Shown piece after piece: positions 20,201 through 28,434 of a stretch of 64,000 bases of DNA. Position 1 is the first letter of the stretch. Each line of letters begins with the position of its first letter. Origin of the DNA: Candidatus Sumerlaea chitinivorans (lineage in GTDB: Bacteria > Sumerlaeota > Sumerlaeia > Sumerlaeales > Sumerlaeaceae); NCBI GenBank assembly GCA_003290465.1, contig CP030759.1:2554572-2618571 (forward strand), written 5' to 3'. The notes beneath the pieces are model-generated. The model had not been told where the DNA came from. It ran no database searches and worked only from the letters and a program-made list of their open reading frames with translations. The position numbers and the translations under genes were made by a program.

Positions 20201-20747
20201 CAAACCAGCGCAACAACTCATCCTGCCACTGGATCGTCAGCGGGGCTGGACAAAGGATGAGAATCCGCTCGATAGCCTCGCGAAGCTTTAGCTCCTTGAT
20301 GAGCAACCCCGCCATGATCGTTTTGCCCGCGCCCGGGTCATCCGCGAGCAAAAATCGCAGGCGCGGCTGGGGCAGCATGACCTGATAAACCGCTTCGATC
20401 TGGTGCGGCAACGTCCGAATGCCCGAGAGACTCACAGCAAATTGAGGATCGTGCGCATAGGCCAAACGAATCCGCGCGGACTCAATCAAGAGACGCAACT
20501 TCTCGGCGTCCACCAGCCCGCCGTCCCCGGCGAGGTCCTCGGCTGGCGCTCGGTCGAGCGCCTCGGCCTCGTCCGCCGAAAGAGTCGTTTCCTCCAAACG
20601 CCCATCTGGAAGGCGAACCCGGCAGGCGTAGGAGATCGAGTCGCCCGAGCCGAGCGGCCGGACCTCCTCGAGCACCACGGGAACATCAAAGTGCCCGGCC
20701 ATCCGCAGCCGCTTGCCAATTTTGGAACCAAGTGGAATGCCGCTCAT
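17214..20747 (-). CDS. SNF2-family helicase with C-terminal DUF3883 (DrmD-like)
   Basis: A 1177-residue DNA-dependent ATPase. Motif I is DDPGAGKT (about 137-143) and motif II is DEAH (about 235-238). LLLTATPHHG is motif III. The C-lobe motif V/VI region is VATEAAGEGINLQF then LEQRLGRIHRIGQ. The last about 110 residues (IEVKGRR, then LTTNEWYKAAQLADSYWLYVV) match DUF3883, a PD-(D/E)xK-like module found at the end of DISARM DrmD-type and related defence helicases. ATG 20747 is preceded by GAGGGG; a GTG 6 bp upstream is less likely. It starts an operon with the GIY-YIG gene and the broken DUF1156 methylase. Loss of that partner suggests the system no longer works as a complete restriction module. 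Confidence 0.92.
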   Translation of the reverse strand: MSGIPLGSKIGKRLRMAGHFDVPVVLEEVRPLGSGDSISYACRVRLPDGRLEETTLSADEAEALDRAPAEDLAGDGGLVDAEKLRLLIESARIRLAYAHDPQFAVSLSGIRTLPHQIEAVYQVMLPQPRLRFLLADDPGAGKTIMAGLLIKELKLREAIERILILCPAPLTIQWQDELLRWFGESFDIVFSAVDQQQLTNPWERSSQIIASMDYAKQEGVRERVWAQSWDLVIIDEAHKCSARTESMGENREPKVARTKRYELAQRLTAQANHVLLLTATPHHGDEDKFAHFLRLIDPDLFPEPHRLAQQAAEIRRKIFQLGKNSPWCLRRLKEDLRDANGRRLFPDRHAKTVTFTLSAEEYALYKRVTAYINEFIPQQSGRKRTSAALTRTVLQRRLVSSTCAIHESLKRRLQKLEELVKELEALPRDKQAKRLATLMGYYSDGEQDEDDLDEALRDQLVSEYTAAEQLDALRREIVALRDVVEQAREVREHAKDSKLAALRECLTEAQFADLKDGRGKLIIFTEHRDTLTYVRHHLERWGYTTCEIHGGMNPHERKRAQETFRTGAQICVATEAAGEGINLQFCHLMINYDMPWNPTRLEQRLGRIHRIGQLRDVYVFNFVATSSERGEPIVEGRILSRLLEKLDQMNEALEGRVFDVIGEVLSLNDVNLPEMLREAAYDPRRLDEYLDQIDRMDPAKLKQYEEATGIALARSHVDFSAFQRRNLEVEERRLMPRYVEAQFLAAAKEVGLQVKPRADGLWRVEHVLEELRSERLQSVLRLGKPERNYSKITFHKEHLEQDAHVDAVLVGPGHPLYAAVDEKLHSRLGALKGGVAVFIDPFCGEPYYLHFFEISIRGMDTKQREQQLYGEVVAVREAQGQYEILPSDVLLNFAAHPDTPLQINMAAVLEGRAKAGDYVRSTYQLECRRRCQSERERYARICRDYLEKSFNVRIARAQEQHMRLAAEALRKPEFQRAAEEAKKRVAELERQREERLEGLNRLQIARPGPVLPLGTAVVLAPEKDLTCQLADLAEDLDPDLRRKSELAAEDFVVKALLAEGFPPERIERVGHLNLGFDIRAHRVVDETMWEMLVKRIEVKGRRRSQPVRLTTNEWYKAAQLADSYWLYVVWDPLGPKPELVRIQNPATRLDHAKREIVATRFYEIPAEAVEDAAGRQP

Positions 20748-21250
20748 TCCCACCCCTCGTCACCGCAATTGTGGCTTACTTTCTCGGTTTAGGAGTAGCT
20801 GCTTACCAGAGCAACAGAAGAAGTCAATGCCCCAGAATTCCTTCAAGCAAGCGTCCGCACTTCGTACTTCCCTCGGCGTGAGCCAATACAATTCGGATCC
20901 AACTCCTTGTTGCCTGCCCGTTGTTCGCCCTCGCGACTTCTGCCAGGCCGCCCCCAACCAACAAAGTGCAAAAACTTCAAGCATAAAGCTTGACATTGCG
21001 GTGGAGCTGTTGGAGACAGGGTACGTACGCGGGGATTTGCACGCTGGTTCGGTCCACAAGGACGCCTTGCATTGAGTGCGTGAACTCAGCCGCGGTGCGT
21101 TGAGCGTGGCAGCCAGTTTCAGCGTTGTCGCGAGGGATAACGCGCCGCAAGCGGCGCGCGCCCCTGAGCTTCGACATTCGGCATCCTAATCGAGGGCGTG
21201 ATGTCGAGATGCAAGTGCCCTCAACAAATGAAACCGAAAGGAGAACGGGG
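20748..21250. other. 0.5 kb divergent intergenic stretch
   Basis: Spacer between the defence helicase and the DUF4282-like gene. No gene is supported. It contains a GC-rich inverted repeat at 21141-21158 (CGCGCCGC and GCGGCGCG separated by two bases) that could form a tight hairpin. It must hold the divergent promoters, but none is clear. Confidence 0.45.
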
Positions 21251-21532
21251 ATGGAGGACTTCCTGAAATTCAAAAAGATGATTACCCCAATCATTATCCA
21301 GATTCTGTTTTGGATCGGTGTTGTCTGCTCGATCCTCATTGGACTCATTAGTATCGCAAGCGGAGCAAACGCACCCTATGGTGGAGGTGGGAGGGTATTT
21401 TGGGGCCTCGTTTGGATTCTCGTCGGGCCGATCATCACGCGAGTATACTGTGAATTGCTGATCGTTATTTTCTCTATCAACGACACGCTCACTGAGATCA
21501 AGAATTCGCTCAAGAATAAGGACAGCATGTAA
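21251..21532 (+). CDS. DUF4282-like small membrane protein
   Basis: A 93-residue protein: MEDFLKFKKMITPIIIQ, then two hydrophobic segments (about 12-33 and 48-72) separated by a Gly-rich loop, then RVYCELLIVIFSINDTL. The F-x-K-M-I-T-P start and the RVYCEL...I-x-ND/NE-TL end are the pattern of DUF4282 proteins, whose role is unknown. The frame is open further upstream, but AAAGGAG 8 bp before ATG 21251 and the hydrophilic nature of the extension decide the start. It is probably monocistronic. Confidence 0.85.
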   Translation: MEDFLKFKKMITPIIIQILFWIGVVCSILIGLISIASGANAPYGGGGRVFWGLVWILVGPIITRVYCELLIVIFSINDTLTEIKNSLKNKDSM

Positions 21533-22310
21533 GGAATGGCCGAACATACGGCTGCAAGCGCTGCGCCACCGCCCGCGCCTGATCCCTGACCTCCGGTCCG
21601 ACAAGAAAGTAGACGTGCACTTTCGGTATGCACCGTGGAAATGAGATTCCCGATGGGGCTGCAATCCGCACAAGTGTCGGGTGGCAACCGGACATAGCCC
21701 CGCTCGGGTACATTTGCGACATGGCGTACAGCTTACGTCCTCTTAGGGCTCTCTCTTAGATGGTTGGGATCCACATTTCCTCCGCCAGATACACCGGCCG
21801 AAGGATTGCCTAATTGCGAATCGGGAGGATCGTCACACCAATCATTGCTGCGGACATCTGAGTTCTTGTCGTGGTTTGCACAGTGACTCAAAATGCTCAG
21901 GGCGGTCCGATTGCCGGGGAGAGCTCCGGGCAGCCCATTTGTCCGAGAAAATTCCACAGCGAATGATCGGCTGGCGCGTGCGCCCTCCCGCGCGCCACTC
22001 CGGAGTCGGGAGTTGAACCCACCGGCGGGAAAGTTCGAAATGTGGAAGCAAGTGTTCAGCTGCGGCGGGACCGTGAAAAAGGGTGTCGAAAAACGGCGAA
22101 GGGGAGAACTTGGAAACGACCTTATTCGAGAGCGCGCACACCCACGCTTGCTTCCGGCCACTGGCTGCGGGCTTCGAAACGGAGAATCAGGGTAACTGCG
22201 CGGGCGGGCGTAAGTCGGCGTGGACACGCCGGCAGCGACGAGCCCCCGAGCTCATCGCCTCATGGGGTCTTCGGCTAAACAAGAAGGGCTGAACTCAGCA
22301 GATTAAATTT
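21533..22310. other. 0.8 kb intergenic stretch, no supported gene
   Basis: Between the DUF4282-like gene and tRNA-Asn. Frames of up to 164 codons exist but have no motifs, poor starts and random composition. No repeats or terminators are evident. Confidence 0.5.
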
Positions 22311-22386
<76 letters not shown>

Positions 22387-23324
22387 GCAAACTTTTTCCG
22401 CGAAACTTGCCACTCGGCCACCACCACGCGCCACGCCGCAAGCGTGGCTCGCGCTCGCGCCCTCTACGGCATCGCTCGGGGAAATTCCACGCTCCCCTCG
22501 ACGACACCGCTTCTACGCCTTGAGAAACTCATAGGCGTGACGCCACATCGCAAGTCCGCAGCACGTGGATTATATTTCGCACGCGCAACCGTTATTCATC
22601 CTCACTACGCAATTGCATGTGGTGGCGCCGTCGCACATTGGCATCTCGCGGCACCTGCGTGCCTCTCCGAAGGCTGCGAGGGAAAGCTCCGCGAGTGGGC
22701 TCGTCGAATGAATTCGAGCGGTGCTATTGGAGCCCGGCGAAAGCCCCCTGCGCACTTGGACTTATCGGGAGGGCTAGGGGGGGGACCACCCACCCCAAGG
22801 AAAGCCACTTGCGCGCGTGGCCTCATCGAGACCGAGGCTGTAGACTATGCGACTCGACTTGAAAGCCCCCTCCACGCGTGGACTCGTTGGGATCAGGCTG
22901 GCCGCGCGTGGAGATTGGCGGCCGGCTGTCACGCTTGCGCAGTTCTTTGGTGCAAATTGCGGCGGCGATTGTTCGCAATTCCCGCACATGATTCGTGGGG
23001 ACAGCCGCGCTTCTGCACCCCCTCGGCGCTCGCCGATTCCACTTCCCCGTGGCCAGCGCGGCAGGGTGAAAGCGGCTACCGCTCCGCGCTTTGCGGATTG
23101 CGCACGTCCGCTGCAGCGAGCAATAGAAACAGTCATTCGGCTTTCCTGCGCAGTGCACGCACTTCCTGCGACCACTTGCGGCGTCCTCCGCGGCTCACTC
23201 AGTTGGCAACCTCCCCACTTCTTGCCTACTTCTCCTTTGTGTGGACTCGCGCTGCCCCCCTACTTCCCGCTTGATTTTCGGCTAATTCGTGCCTGCGCTT
23301 GTCGCGAAGGAGGCGCGAACACAT
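22387..23324. other. 0.9 kb non-coding stretch with degenerate repeats
   Basis: Upstream of tRNA-Asn and the next membrane-protein gene. A plus-strand frame spans much of it, but the internal repeat period (about 61 bp, not a multiple of three) and the composition argue against coding. The repeats are listed separately. The promoter for the zinc-ribbon membrane gene should lie in the right-hand part. Confidence 0.5.
22682..22894. repeat. Degenerate ~61-bp tandem repeat block (4 copies)
   Basis: Units start at 22682, 22739, 22800 and 22861, giving spacings of 57, 61 and 61 bp. Each opens with GAAAGC and continues with a Cys/Gly-rich-codon-like GC stretch followed by TGG, a variable base, CT and TCG-like bases. 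The best pairs share about 25 of 32-33 positions; the sequence between repeat cores is not conserved. Several units contain small inverted repeats, for example GCCAC...GTGGC in the third. Similarity is too low for an active CRISPR. Possible further degraded units precede at about 22622 and 22550. The function is unknown. Confidence 0.55.
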
Positions 23325-23999
23325 ATGCCGAGCAGCCAACGCCTGCCACGAGCAAAACCGCAACCAGCGCCGCGGCAGTGCCCACTTTGCGAGGCCACGG
23401 TGCCGCCGGGCGCCCACAAATGCAGCTTCTGCGGGTCCATCCTCGAGCCGGATCGTCCTGAGCCCACCCCAATGCCCGAGCGGGCAGTTCGCCCGGACGA
23501 CCGCCTCTTTCTCTTCGCGCTGGTCGTGACCTTCGCCGCTGTGGTCGTGTTTTGGGGATTGGTGTTTCGCATGAGCCCTCTCCTGCCACGCATGACCGTC
23601 TTTTGGGTAACGTACCTTGTCTCGGGCGCGGCGGCTGGGATTGCGGTGGCGGTCGAAGCGCGCCGCCTGCGCATCGAACGCACTCCGTACGGGACACCGC
23701 GCTGGTGGCTGGCCCTGACGCTGCTTGTGCCGCCGCTTGGGATCGTTGGCTACGCGGCCGCGCGGGTGCACGCTGGCGCCCGGGATCTGACACGTCTGGC
23801 AATGGGAGCGGCAGCCGTGTGGGCCCTCAGCGCGGCAATCGTTGGCTGGAGCGCCTCGCGCGGCCCTGCGCCCACCCCGCCCCCCGAACTGCGCGAGATC
23901 GGCGAGCAGATTCTGCGGCCGGTCGCACTCACCGACACCGCCTCGACGAATCCACTCGAGCGCCCGGTCTTCGTTCCCGGCGCCGCCCCTGCTCCTTGA
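23325..23999 (+). CDS. Zinc-ribbon membrane protein
   Basis: A 224-residue protein. The N-terminus has CPLCEATVPPGAHKCSFCG, a four-cysteine zinc ribbon at about 19-37, then a Pro-rich linker. Four hydrophobic segments follow (about 62-84, 92-113, 133-150 and 158-175) and a Pro/Ala-rich tail. A GTG at 23289 is possible, but AAGGAGG lies upstream of ATG 23325, which I prefer although the spacing is long (11 bp). The function is unknown. The ribbon-plus-membrane plan resembles the proteins at 8298 and 10488. Confidence 0.78.
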   Translation: MPSSQRLPRAKPQPAPRQCPLCEATVPPGAHKCSFCGSILEPDRPEPTPMPERAVRPDDRLFLFALVVTFAAVVVFWGLVFRMSPLLPRMTVFWVTYLVSGAAAGIAVAVEARRLRIERTPYGTPRWWLALTLLVPPLGIVGYAAARVHAGARDLTRLAMGAAAVWALSAAIVGWSASRGPAPTPPPELREIGEQILRPVALTDTASTNPLERPVFVPGAAPAP

Positions 24000-24431
24000 C
24001 TTGGCTTCTACCGAACGAAATTCCCCCACCCCACGGCGAGCCTTGTGCTGCTCGCACAGATCCGTTGTGCGCTTTTCAGGCATCCTCTACACAGATCCGC
24101 AGAGCCGTTCCCAAGGCACGGCGGACACATGGCCACCGTAGAAACCTCGCGAGCTTTCCAAACAAGCCTAGCCGTTCTCGGCCAAAATGACCAAACTTGG
24201 CGCGACGCCGCCCACGTACTCGCCATGGCCTATCATCACAATCAGATGGGTTTCTCCAAGCATCCTGCGCATGTGTGCGCTTTGCGGAGGGATGCCCCCT
24301 TCTCGCGGAGTGGGTCCGTGAATAACCCGCAAGAGCAGACGGTTCTCGCATTGCGTCGGACCAGAACGCTACCCTTGAGTGTTGGGAGTCGGCTTTCAGT
24401 ACGCTGACTTCTCCGCTGGAGAAAACGTGAA
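24000..24431. other. 0.43 kb intergenic stretch
   Basis: Separates the zinc-ribbon membrane gene from the GDCCVxC gene. A 92-codon frame from 24129 has no recognisable motif or Shine-Dalgarno and is not annotated. Confidence 0.4.
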
Positions 24432-24662
24432 ATGACTTCCGAACCTCTTCTCCACTCCCTCATCACGTGCCCGCATTGCGGTTTTGCGCGCGAGGAGGTC
24501 ATGCCGACCGACGCATGCCAGTTCTTCTACGAATGTACGAATTGCCATGCCCGGTTGCGTCCGCGCCCCGGGGATTGCTGCGTGTTTTGTTCCTATGGAA
24601 GCGTCCCCTGCCCCCCCAAACAGGAAGCGAGTGGGGGCGGCGGATGCTGCTGCTCAGGCTGA
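24432..24662 (+). CDS. GDCCVxC-domain small protein
   Basis: A 76-residue cysteine-rich protein. It has CPHCG near 13-17, MPTDACQFFYEC, a CTNC-like knuckle, then the signature GDCCVFCSYGSVPCPP near 46-61 that defines the GDCCVxC family. Some members of that family carry selenocysteine; here all positions are Cys. The C-terminus is an extra Gly/Cys tail (three consecutive Cys). Ten or more cysteines suggest metal or redox binding. The family is often seen near metal-resistance genes, but no such neighbour is present here, so the role is open. The Shine-Dalgarno (GGAG, 11 bp upstream) is weak. Confidence 0.85.
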   Translation: MTSEPLLHSLITCPHCGFAREEVMPTDACQFFYECTNCHARLRPRPGDCCVFCSYGSVPCPPKQEASGGGGCCCSG

Positions 24663-25044
24663 CAGGTGGCGCCCGCAACCGCAGGCACGCCCAAACGCCG
24701 CAACCAAGCCGGCGGAATCGCCTTCCTATCCCCCGCACCCACACGCAAAGTCGGAAGGCGAGCTCGCACTGGCTCTCCACCGGGGGCATCCGCGCACCCA
24801 CGTGCAACACCAACCGCCGATCAGCCCCTCAGTCCAGCACACACCTGACCACTTGGCTTCGCCAGAAGAATAGGCCTTCACGCTTCTCTCGGCCAAACCC
24901 TGAAGGGCCCTCACTCTTGTGAGGCCAAGCCTTCCTCCTCCGCCCCGTGGGGATGGCTGGACCCGCTTGCATCCCCAGAGGGGTTTGCCGTTTCTTGCCG
25001 CCCCACCGCGGGGTGCGCGTAGCGCTCGCGCCCACGCGACAAGA
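24663..25044. other. 0.38 kb convergent intergenic stretch
   Basis: Between the GDCCVxC gene and the peroxiredoxin stop. An imperfect hairpin (GGCCCTCAC / GTGAGGCC around a short loop) lies near 24907-24928 and might terminate either transcript. No gene is supported. Confidence 0.4.
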
Positions 25045-25704
25045 CTACTTTTTCAGCGGCTTATGGCAGAACCACCAGTCGATCACTTCGAAGTCTGCCG
25101 ACTTCTGAAGACGTTTCTCCGCCTCAGCCACACTCTTGGGCGGGGGCAGAATGATTCTATCCTGGATGAGCTCATTGTTTGGCCAATTAGCGGGGACCGC
25201 CCCCTGATTGTCAGCGATTTGCAGCGCCTTTACCGCGCGCACAATCTCATCGATGTTTCTCCCGATCTCCTGCGGATAATACATGATGAGGCGCACCACG
25301 CCATTTGGGTCGACCACGAACACGGCGCGCACCGTATTCGTTCCTTTCCCCGGATGGAGCATCCCCAACTTCATCGCCACCGCATCCGTTCCCGCAATGA
25401 TCGGAAAGGTGATCTCAACCCCCAGCTCGGACTTGATCCATTGCACCCACTTAATGTGCGCAAACACTTGGTCAATGGACATGCCAATGAGTTTGCACCC
25501 GAGTTCTTTAAACTGGTCGTAGCGCTTCTGGAACGCCACAAACTCCGTGGTGCACACGGGCGTAAAATCCGCGGGGTGGCTGAATAGAACGAACCAGCTC
25601 CCTTTCAAATCCCCGGGAATTTTCATCGGACCGTGCGTGGTCTGAACATCCAATTCTGGAAAACTGTCGCCGAGCAACGGCATTGCGGCTCTGGTTTCTT
25701 CCAT
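25045..25704 (-). CDS. Peroxiredoxin (Prx6/1-Cys-like, archaeal PrxA-type length)
   Basis: A 219-residue thiol peroxidase that reduces hydrogen peroxide and alkyl hydroperoxides in the cytoplasm. The peroxidatic Cys is C51 in [11 protein letters not shown]; the catalytic Thr and Arg context is present. The long C-terminal extension (residues 165-219) includes [16 protein letters not shown] and ends near WWFCHKP, with a further Cys at about 213. In archaeal relatives an equivalent C-terminal Cys takes part in the cycle; here that is only inferred. ATG 25704 follows GGAGGGC; the longer frame upstream lacks similarity. It is divergent from the SDR/DUF2867 gene. Confidence 0.93.
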   Translation of the reverse strand: MEETRAAMPLLGDSFPELDVQTTHGPMKIPGDLKGSWFVLFSHPADFTPVCTTEFVAFQKRYDQFKELGCKLIGMSIDQVFAHIKWVQWIKSELGVEITFPIIAGTDAVAMKLGMLHPGKGTNTVRAVFVVDPNGVVRLIMYYPQEIGRNIDEIVRAVKALQIADNQGAVPANWPNNELIQDRIILPPPKSVAEAEKRLQKSADFEVIDWWFCHKPLKK

Positions 25705-25991
25705 GGTCTTGCCCTCCGTCGAACCCCTACTGATCTGGGTTTTCGGTGCCATTTTTAGAGGCATCATCGCAGAAACACAACCGCGAAATGCCGCTCGCGC
25801 ACTTTTTCCCGTGGCGATGCTTTCTGCGCCTCAGCTCGGCAAGCCCTCCCCTCAGGAGTTCCGTCCGCCCCATCCACCGGCTGCCTCCCACCAGATGCCC
25901 CGCCGGGGCAGATGAATTTGTGTGGCCGTGCGGGCGGTCGCCATGCTATAACTCCCCGCCACAAGAAAACGAGGCAAACGCACATTCGCTC

Positions 25992-27437
25992 ATGGAGAAA
26001 CTCCGTCGAATACTCGTCACCGGCGTGACAGGCTACGTAGGATCGCGCCTGTGGAAACGATTGGAGGCGGAAGGCTACGCCCTCCGGCTTCTCGCTCGCC
26101 ATCCCGAGCGGTTGGCAGGGCGTGTGGGTCCCCGCACGGAGGTCGCCCGAGGCGACGTCCTCGATGCAAGCTCGCTGGAGTCGGCTTTGGCCGGCGTGGA
26201 CGCCGCCTACTACCTCATTCACTCCATGGGATCCAAGAAAGACTTCGAGCAACTCGACCGACGCGGGGCCCAGAATTTCGCCGAGGCTGCGCGTCGCGGA
26301 GGCGTACGCCGCATCATCTATTTGGGAGGCTTGGGCCACGGAGATGACCTCTCCCCTCATCTGAGAAGCCGGCAGGAAGTGGGCGAGATCCTTCGCCGCT
26401 CGGGCGTGCCCACCATCGAGTTTCGGGCTTCGATCGTCATCGGAGCTGGGAGCCTCTCCTTTGAGTTAGTGCGCGCGCTGGTCGAGCGCCTTCCGGTGAT
26501 GATTACTCCGCGCTGGGTGGCCGTCAAAGCCCAACCGATCGCCATCGACGATCTCCTCGAGTATCTTGTCCAAGCCCTCACCATTCCGCTGGAAGAAAGT
26601 CGCATCTTCGAAATTGGAGGCACCGATCAAGTTTCGTACGGGGACCTAATGCGCGAGTACGCCCACCAACGTGGTCTGCGCCGCCTTATGATCCCCGTTC
26701 CCCTCCTTACCCCACGATTATCCAGCCTCTGGCTCGGACTGGTGACGCCCGTGTACGCGCGGATCGGTCGCAAGCTGATCGATTCGATAAAAAATCCAAC
26801 GATCGTTCGCGACACCACTGCATGGGAAGTTTTTCCCATTCGTCCCTGCGGAATGCGTGAAGCCATCGCACGGGCACTCGCGGACAAGTCTCGGGATGTG
26901 GAGAGCATCTGGTACGACGCTTATTCTTCCTCGGGGCGCACCCCGCGACCCATCGAGCGCCAACCTAAGGCACGTCTTACCGATTGGCGATCGTGCAGCG
27001 TGCCTGTGACCGCAGAGCAGGCGTTTACGCCCATCCGCACAATTGGCGGCACCACCGGCTGGTATGCCTACAATTGGCTCTGGCGAATGCGTGGCTTCCT
27101 CGATCTCCTCGTGGGAGGGGTGGGGATGCGCCGCGGCCGCCGCTCCCAAGACACGATTTACGTGGGCGACGCTATCGACTTCTGGCGCGTGGAAGCCTAC
27201 GAACCAAACCGTTTACTGCGACTTCGGGCAGAAATGAAACTTCCGGGCAATGCGTGGCTCGAGTTCGAGGTCGTCCCCACCGACGCCGGCGCCACCATTC
27301 ACCAACGGGCCACGTTCGAACCGGATGGACTCCCCGGCATTCTGTATTGGTACGCGCTCTATCCTTTGCACTACCTTGTGTTCACCCGCATGCTTAGAAA
27401 CATAGCGCGGGCCGCCGTTGCATCTCCCCCCAGCTGA
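25992..27437 (+). CDS. NAD(P)-binding SDR with C-terminal DUF2867
   Basis: A 481-residue protein. The N-terminal Rossmann domain has GVTGYVGSRLWKRL (about 10-23), the acidic stretch RGDVLDASSLESALAGVDAAYYLIHSM in the family pattern, and IYLGGLG further on. The C-terminal third (about 325-475) is DUF2867, recognisable from GGTTGWYAYNWLWRMRGF and DFWRVEAYEPNRLLRLRAEM. Such fusions are annotated as SDR-family oxidoreductases of unknown substrate. The frame is open far upstream, but ATG 25992 begins the Rossmann strand directly. It is divergent from the peroxiredoxin across a 287-bp spacer. Confidence 0.88.
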   Translation: MEKLRRILVTGVTGYVGSRLWKRLEAEGYALRLLARHPERLAGRVGPRTEVARGDVLDASSLESALAGVDAAYYLIHSMGSKKDFEQLDRRGAQNFAEAARRGGVRRIIYLGGLGHGDDLSPHLRSRQEVGEILRRSGVPTIEFRASIVIGAGSLSFELVRALVERLPVMITPRWVAVKAQPIAIDDLLEYLVQALTIPLEESRIFEIGGTDQVSYGDLMREYAHQRGLRRLMIPVPLLTPRLSSLWLGLVTPVYARIGRKLIDSIKNPTIVRDTTAWEVFPIRPCGMREAIARALADKSRDVESIWYDAYSSSGRTPRPIERQPKARLTDWRSCSVPVTAEQAFTPIRTIGGTTGWYAYNWLWRMRGFLDLLVGGVGMRRGRRSQDTIYVGDAIDFWRVEAYEPNRLLRLRAEMKLPGNAWLEFEVVPTDAGATIHQRATFEPDGLPGILYWYALYPLHYLVFTRMLRNIARAAVASPPS

Positions 27438-27716
27438 GGAAGCGGAAGCATCGTGAGGCACCAACCCTTTTGGTACTTCACGCAAACCTCCCCAAACCCT
27501 CTCCCCTGGGGTCGGTCCAACCGGGCCCCGCATCCCTCTGTGCACTTCGACAGACTACGTCTTCACTCTTCCGATCGGCCCGTGCGGACACGAGCCAGTA
27601 CTCTACCAAGCGAACGCTTCACGCCCCCCACGACCACGGTCCGGTCGGTGGCGTTTGTTTCACCTATTTCTCTTAAGCTCCAATTTCCGGTCAGCGAGTG
27701 AGCTCTTGGAAAATCG

Positions 27717-28223
27717 TCAAAAGCCATTTGCCTTGTCTAACTTGATCACAATTCGCTTCCGGTTGCGCTCTATCACAAAGTGTTTCGTAACAACTGCGCT
27801 CAGGTGCACGGGGAGCAGGTGGGTAGAATCGTTTAGCCATTCTTTGAGCGCTTCGGGCGTCACATTGGGGGCGCATGCGGCTGTGGCCTTCAATGCGTAG
27901 AGTGCCGCACCGAATGCATGCTGAGCCACATGGGCTGTGGCAATCGCGTGGCCCGCAGCTCGCGCCGCAAAACAAGCGGCATCCCGCCCTTGCGCCAGAG
28001 CCTCCCGAGCGGCCGCGTGGGCACCCAGCGAAGTCGCGCGGATCTCGTTCATGCGGAAGAGTCGGGTCTGAATCCACGTCCGACACCCAGCGATTGCTCG
28101 GCGTGGCCGAGGGTCGTCCGGGAAGTCGCGTTCAAAGATAGGCAATACCCGCTCAGCGCATTCCGCCGCCCAAATTGCCAAGGCCACTTGGTCCTCTTTA
28201 TCGTATTTCCGGTACCTGCCCAT
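27717..28223 (-). CDS. Putative immunity protein (Imm-5-like)
   Basis: A 168-residue Ala-rich helical protein. Features such as WAAECAERVLPIFERDFPDD, PRRAIAGCRTWI and AARAAGHAIATAHVAQHAFGA match a family labelled putative immunity protein, Imm-5-like. The Ala/His-rich repeated helix pattern is characteristic. No toxin gene lies next to it, so its partner, if any, is elsewhere or lost. The Shine-Dalgarno is weak (GTGG). The function is inferred only from family naming. Confidence 0.75.
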   Translation of the reverse strand: MGRYRKYDKEDQVALAIWAAECAERVLPIFERDFPDDPRPRRAIAGCRTWIQTRLFRMNEIRATSLGAHAAAREALAQGRDAACFAARAAGHAIATAHVAQHAFGAALYALKATAACAPNVTPEALKEWLNDSTHLLPVHLSAVVTKHFVIERNRKRIVIKLDKANGF

Positions 28224-28434
28224 CAGCGCCGACCACTAAGTTTACTTACCCTCCATCTGCGGCAAGTTCGATAGTTCTTTCTCTTGGCGCACGGCAATCC
28301 GTGCGCGCGATATCCTCTCCACCTGGCTCTTATCAGAGGGAAAGTAAAGGCTTCGCGCGCTCAGCTTCGTGGTCACGCCAGGGCGGCTAGAAACGAACGT
28401 TTTCGCGCGCCGGGCTGTAAGCTTCTCGTGAGAA

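Noticed and set aside
22682-22894. CRISPR array
   Set aside because: Repeat cores share only about 75 percent identity, only four units are visible and no cas gene is nearby.
24129-24407. 92-codon frame between 24.1 and 24.4 kb
   Set aside because: No recognisable motif and no ribosome site; kept as spacer.
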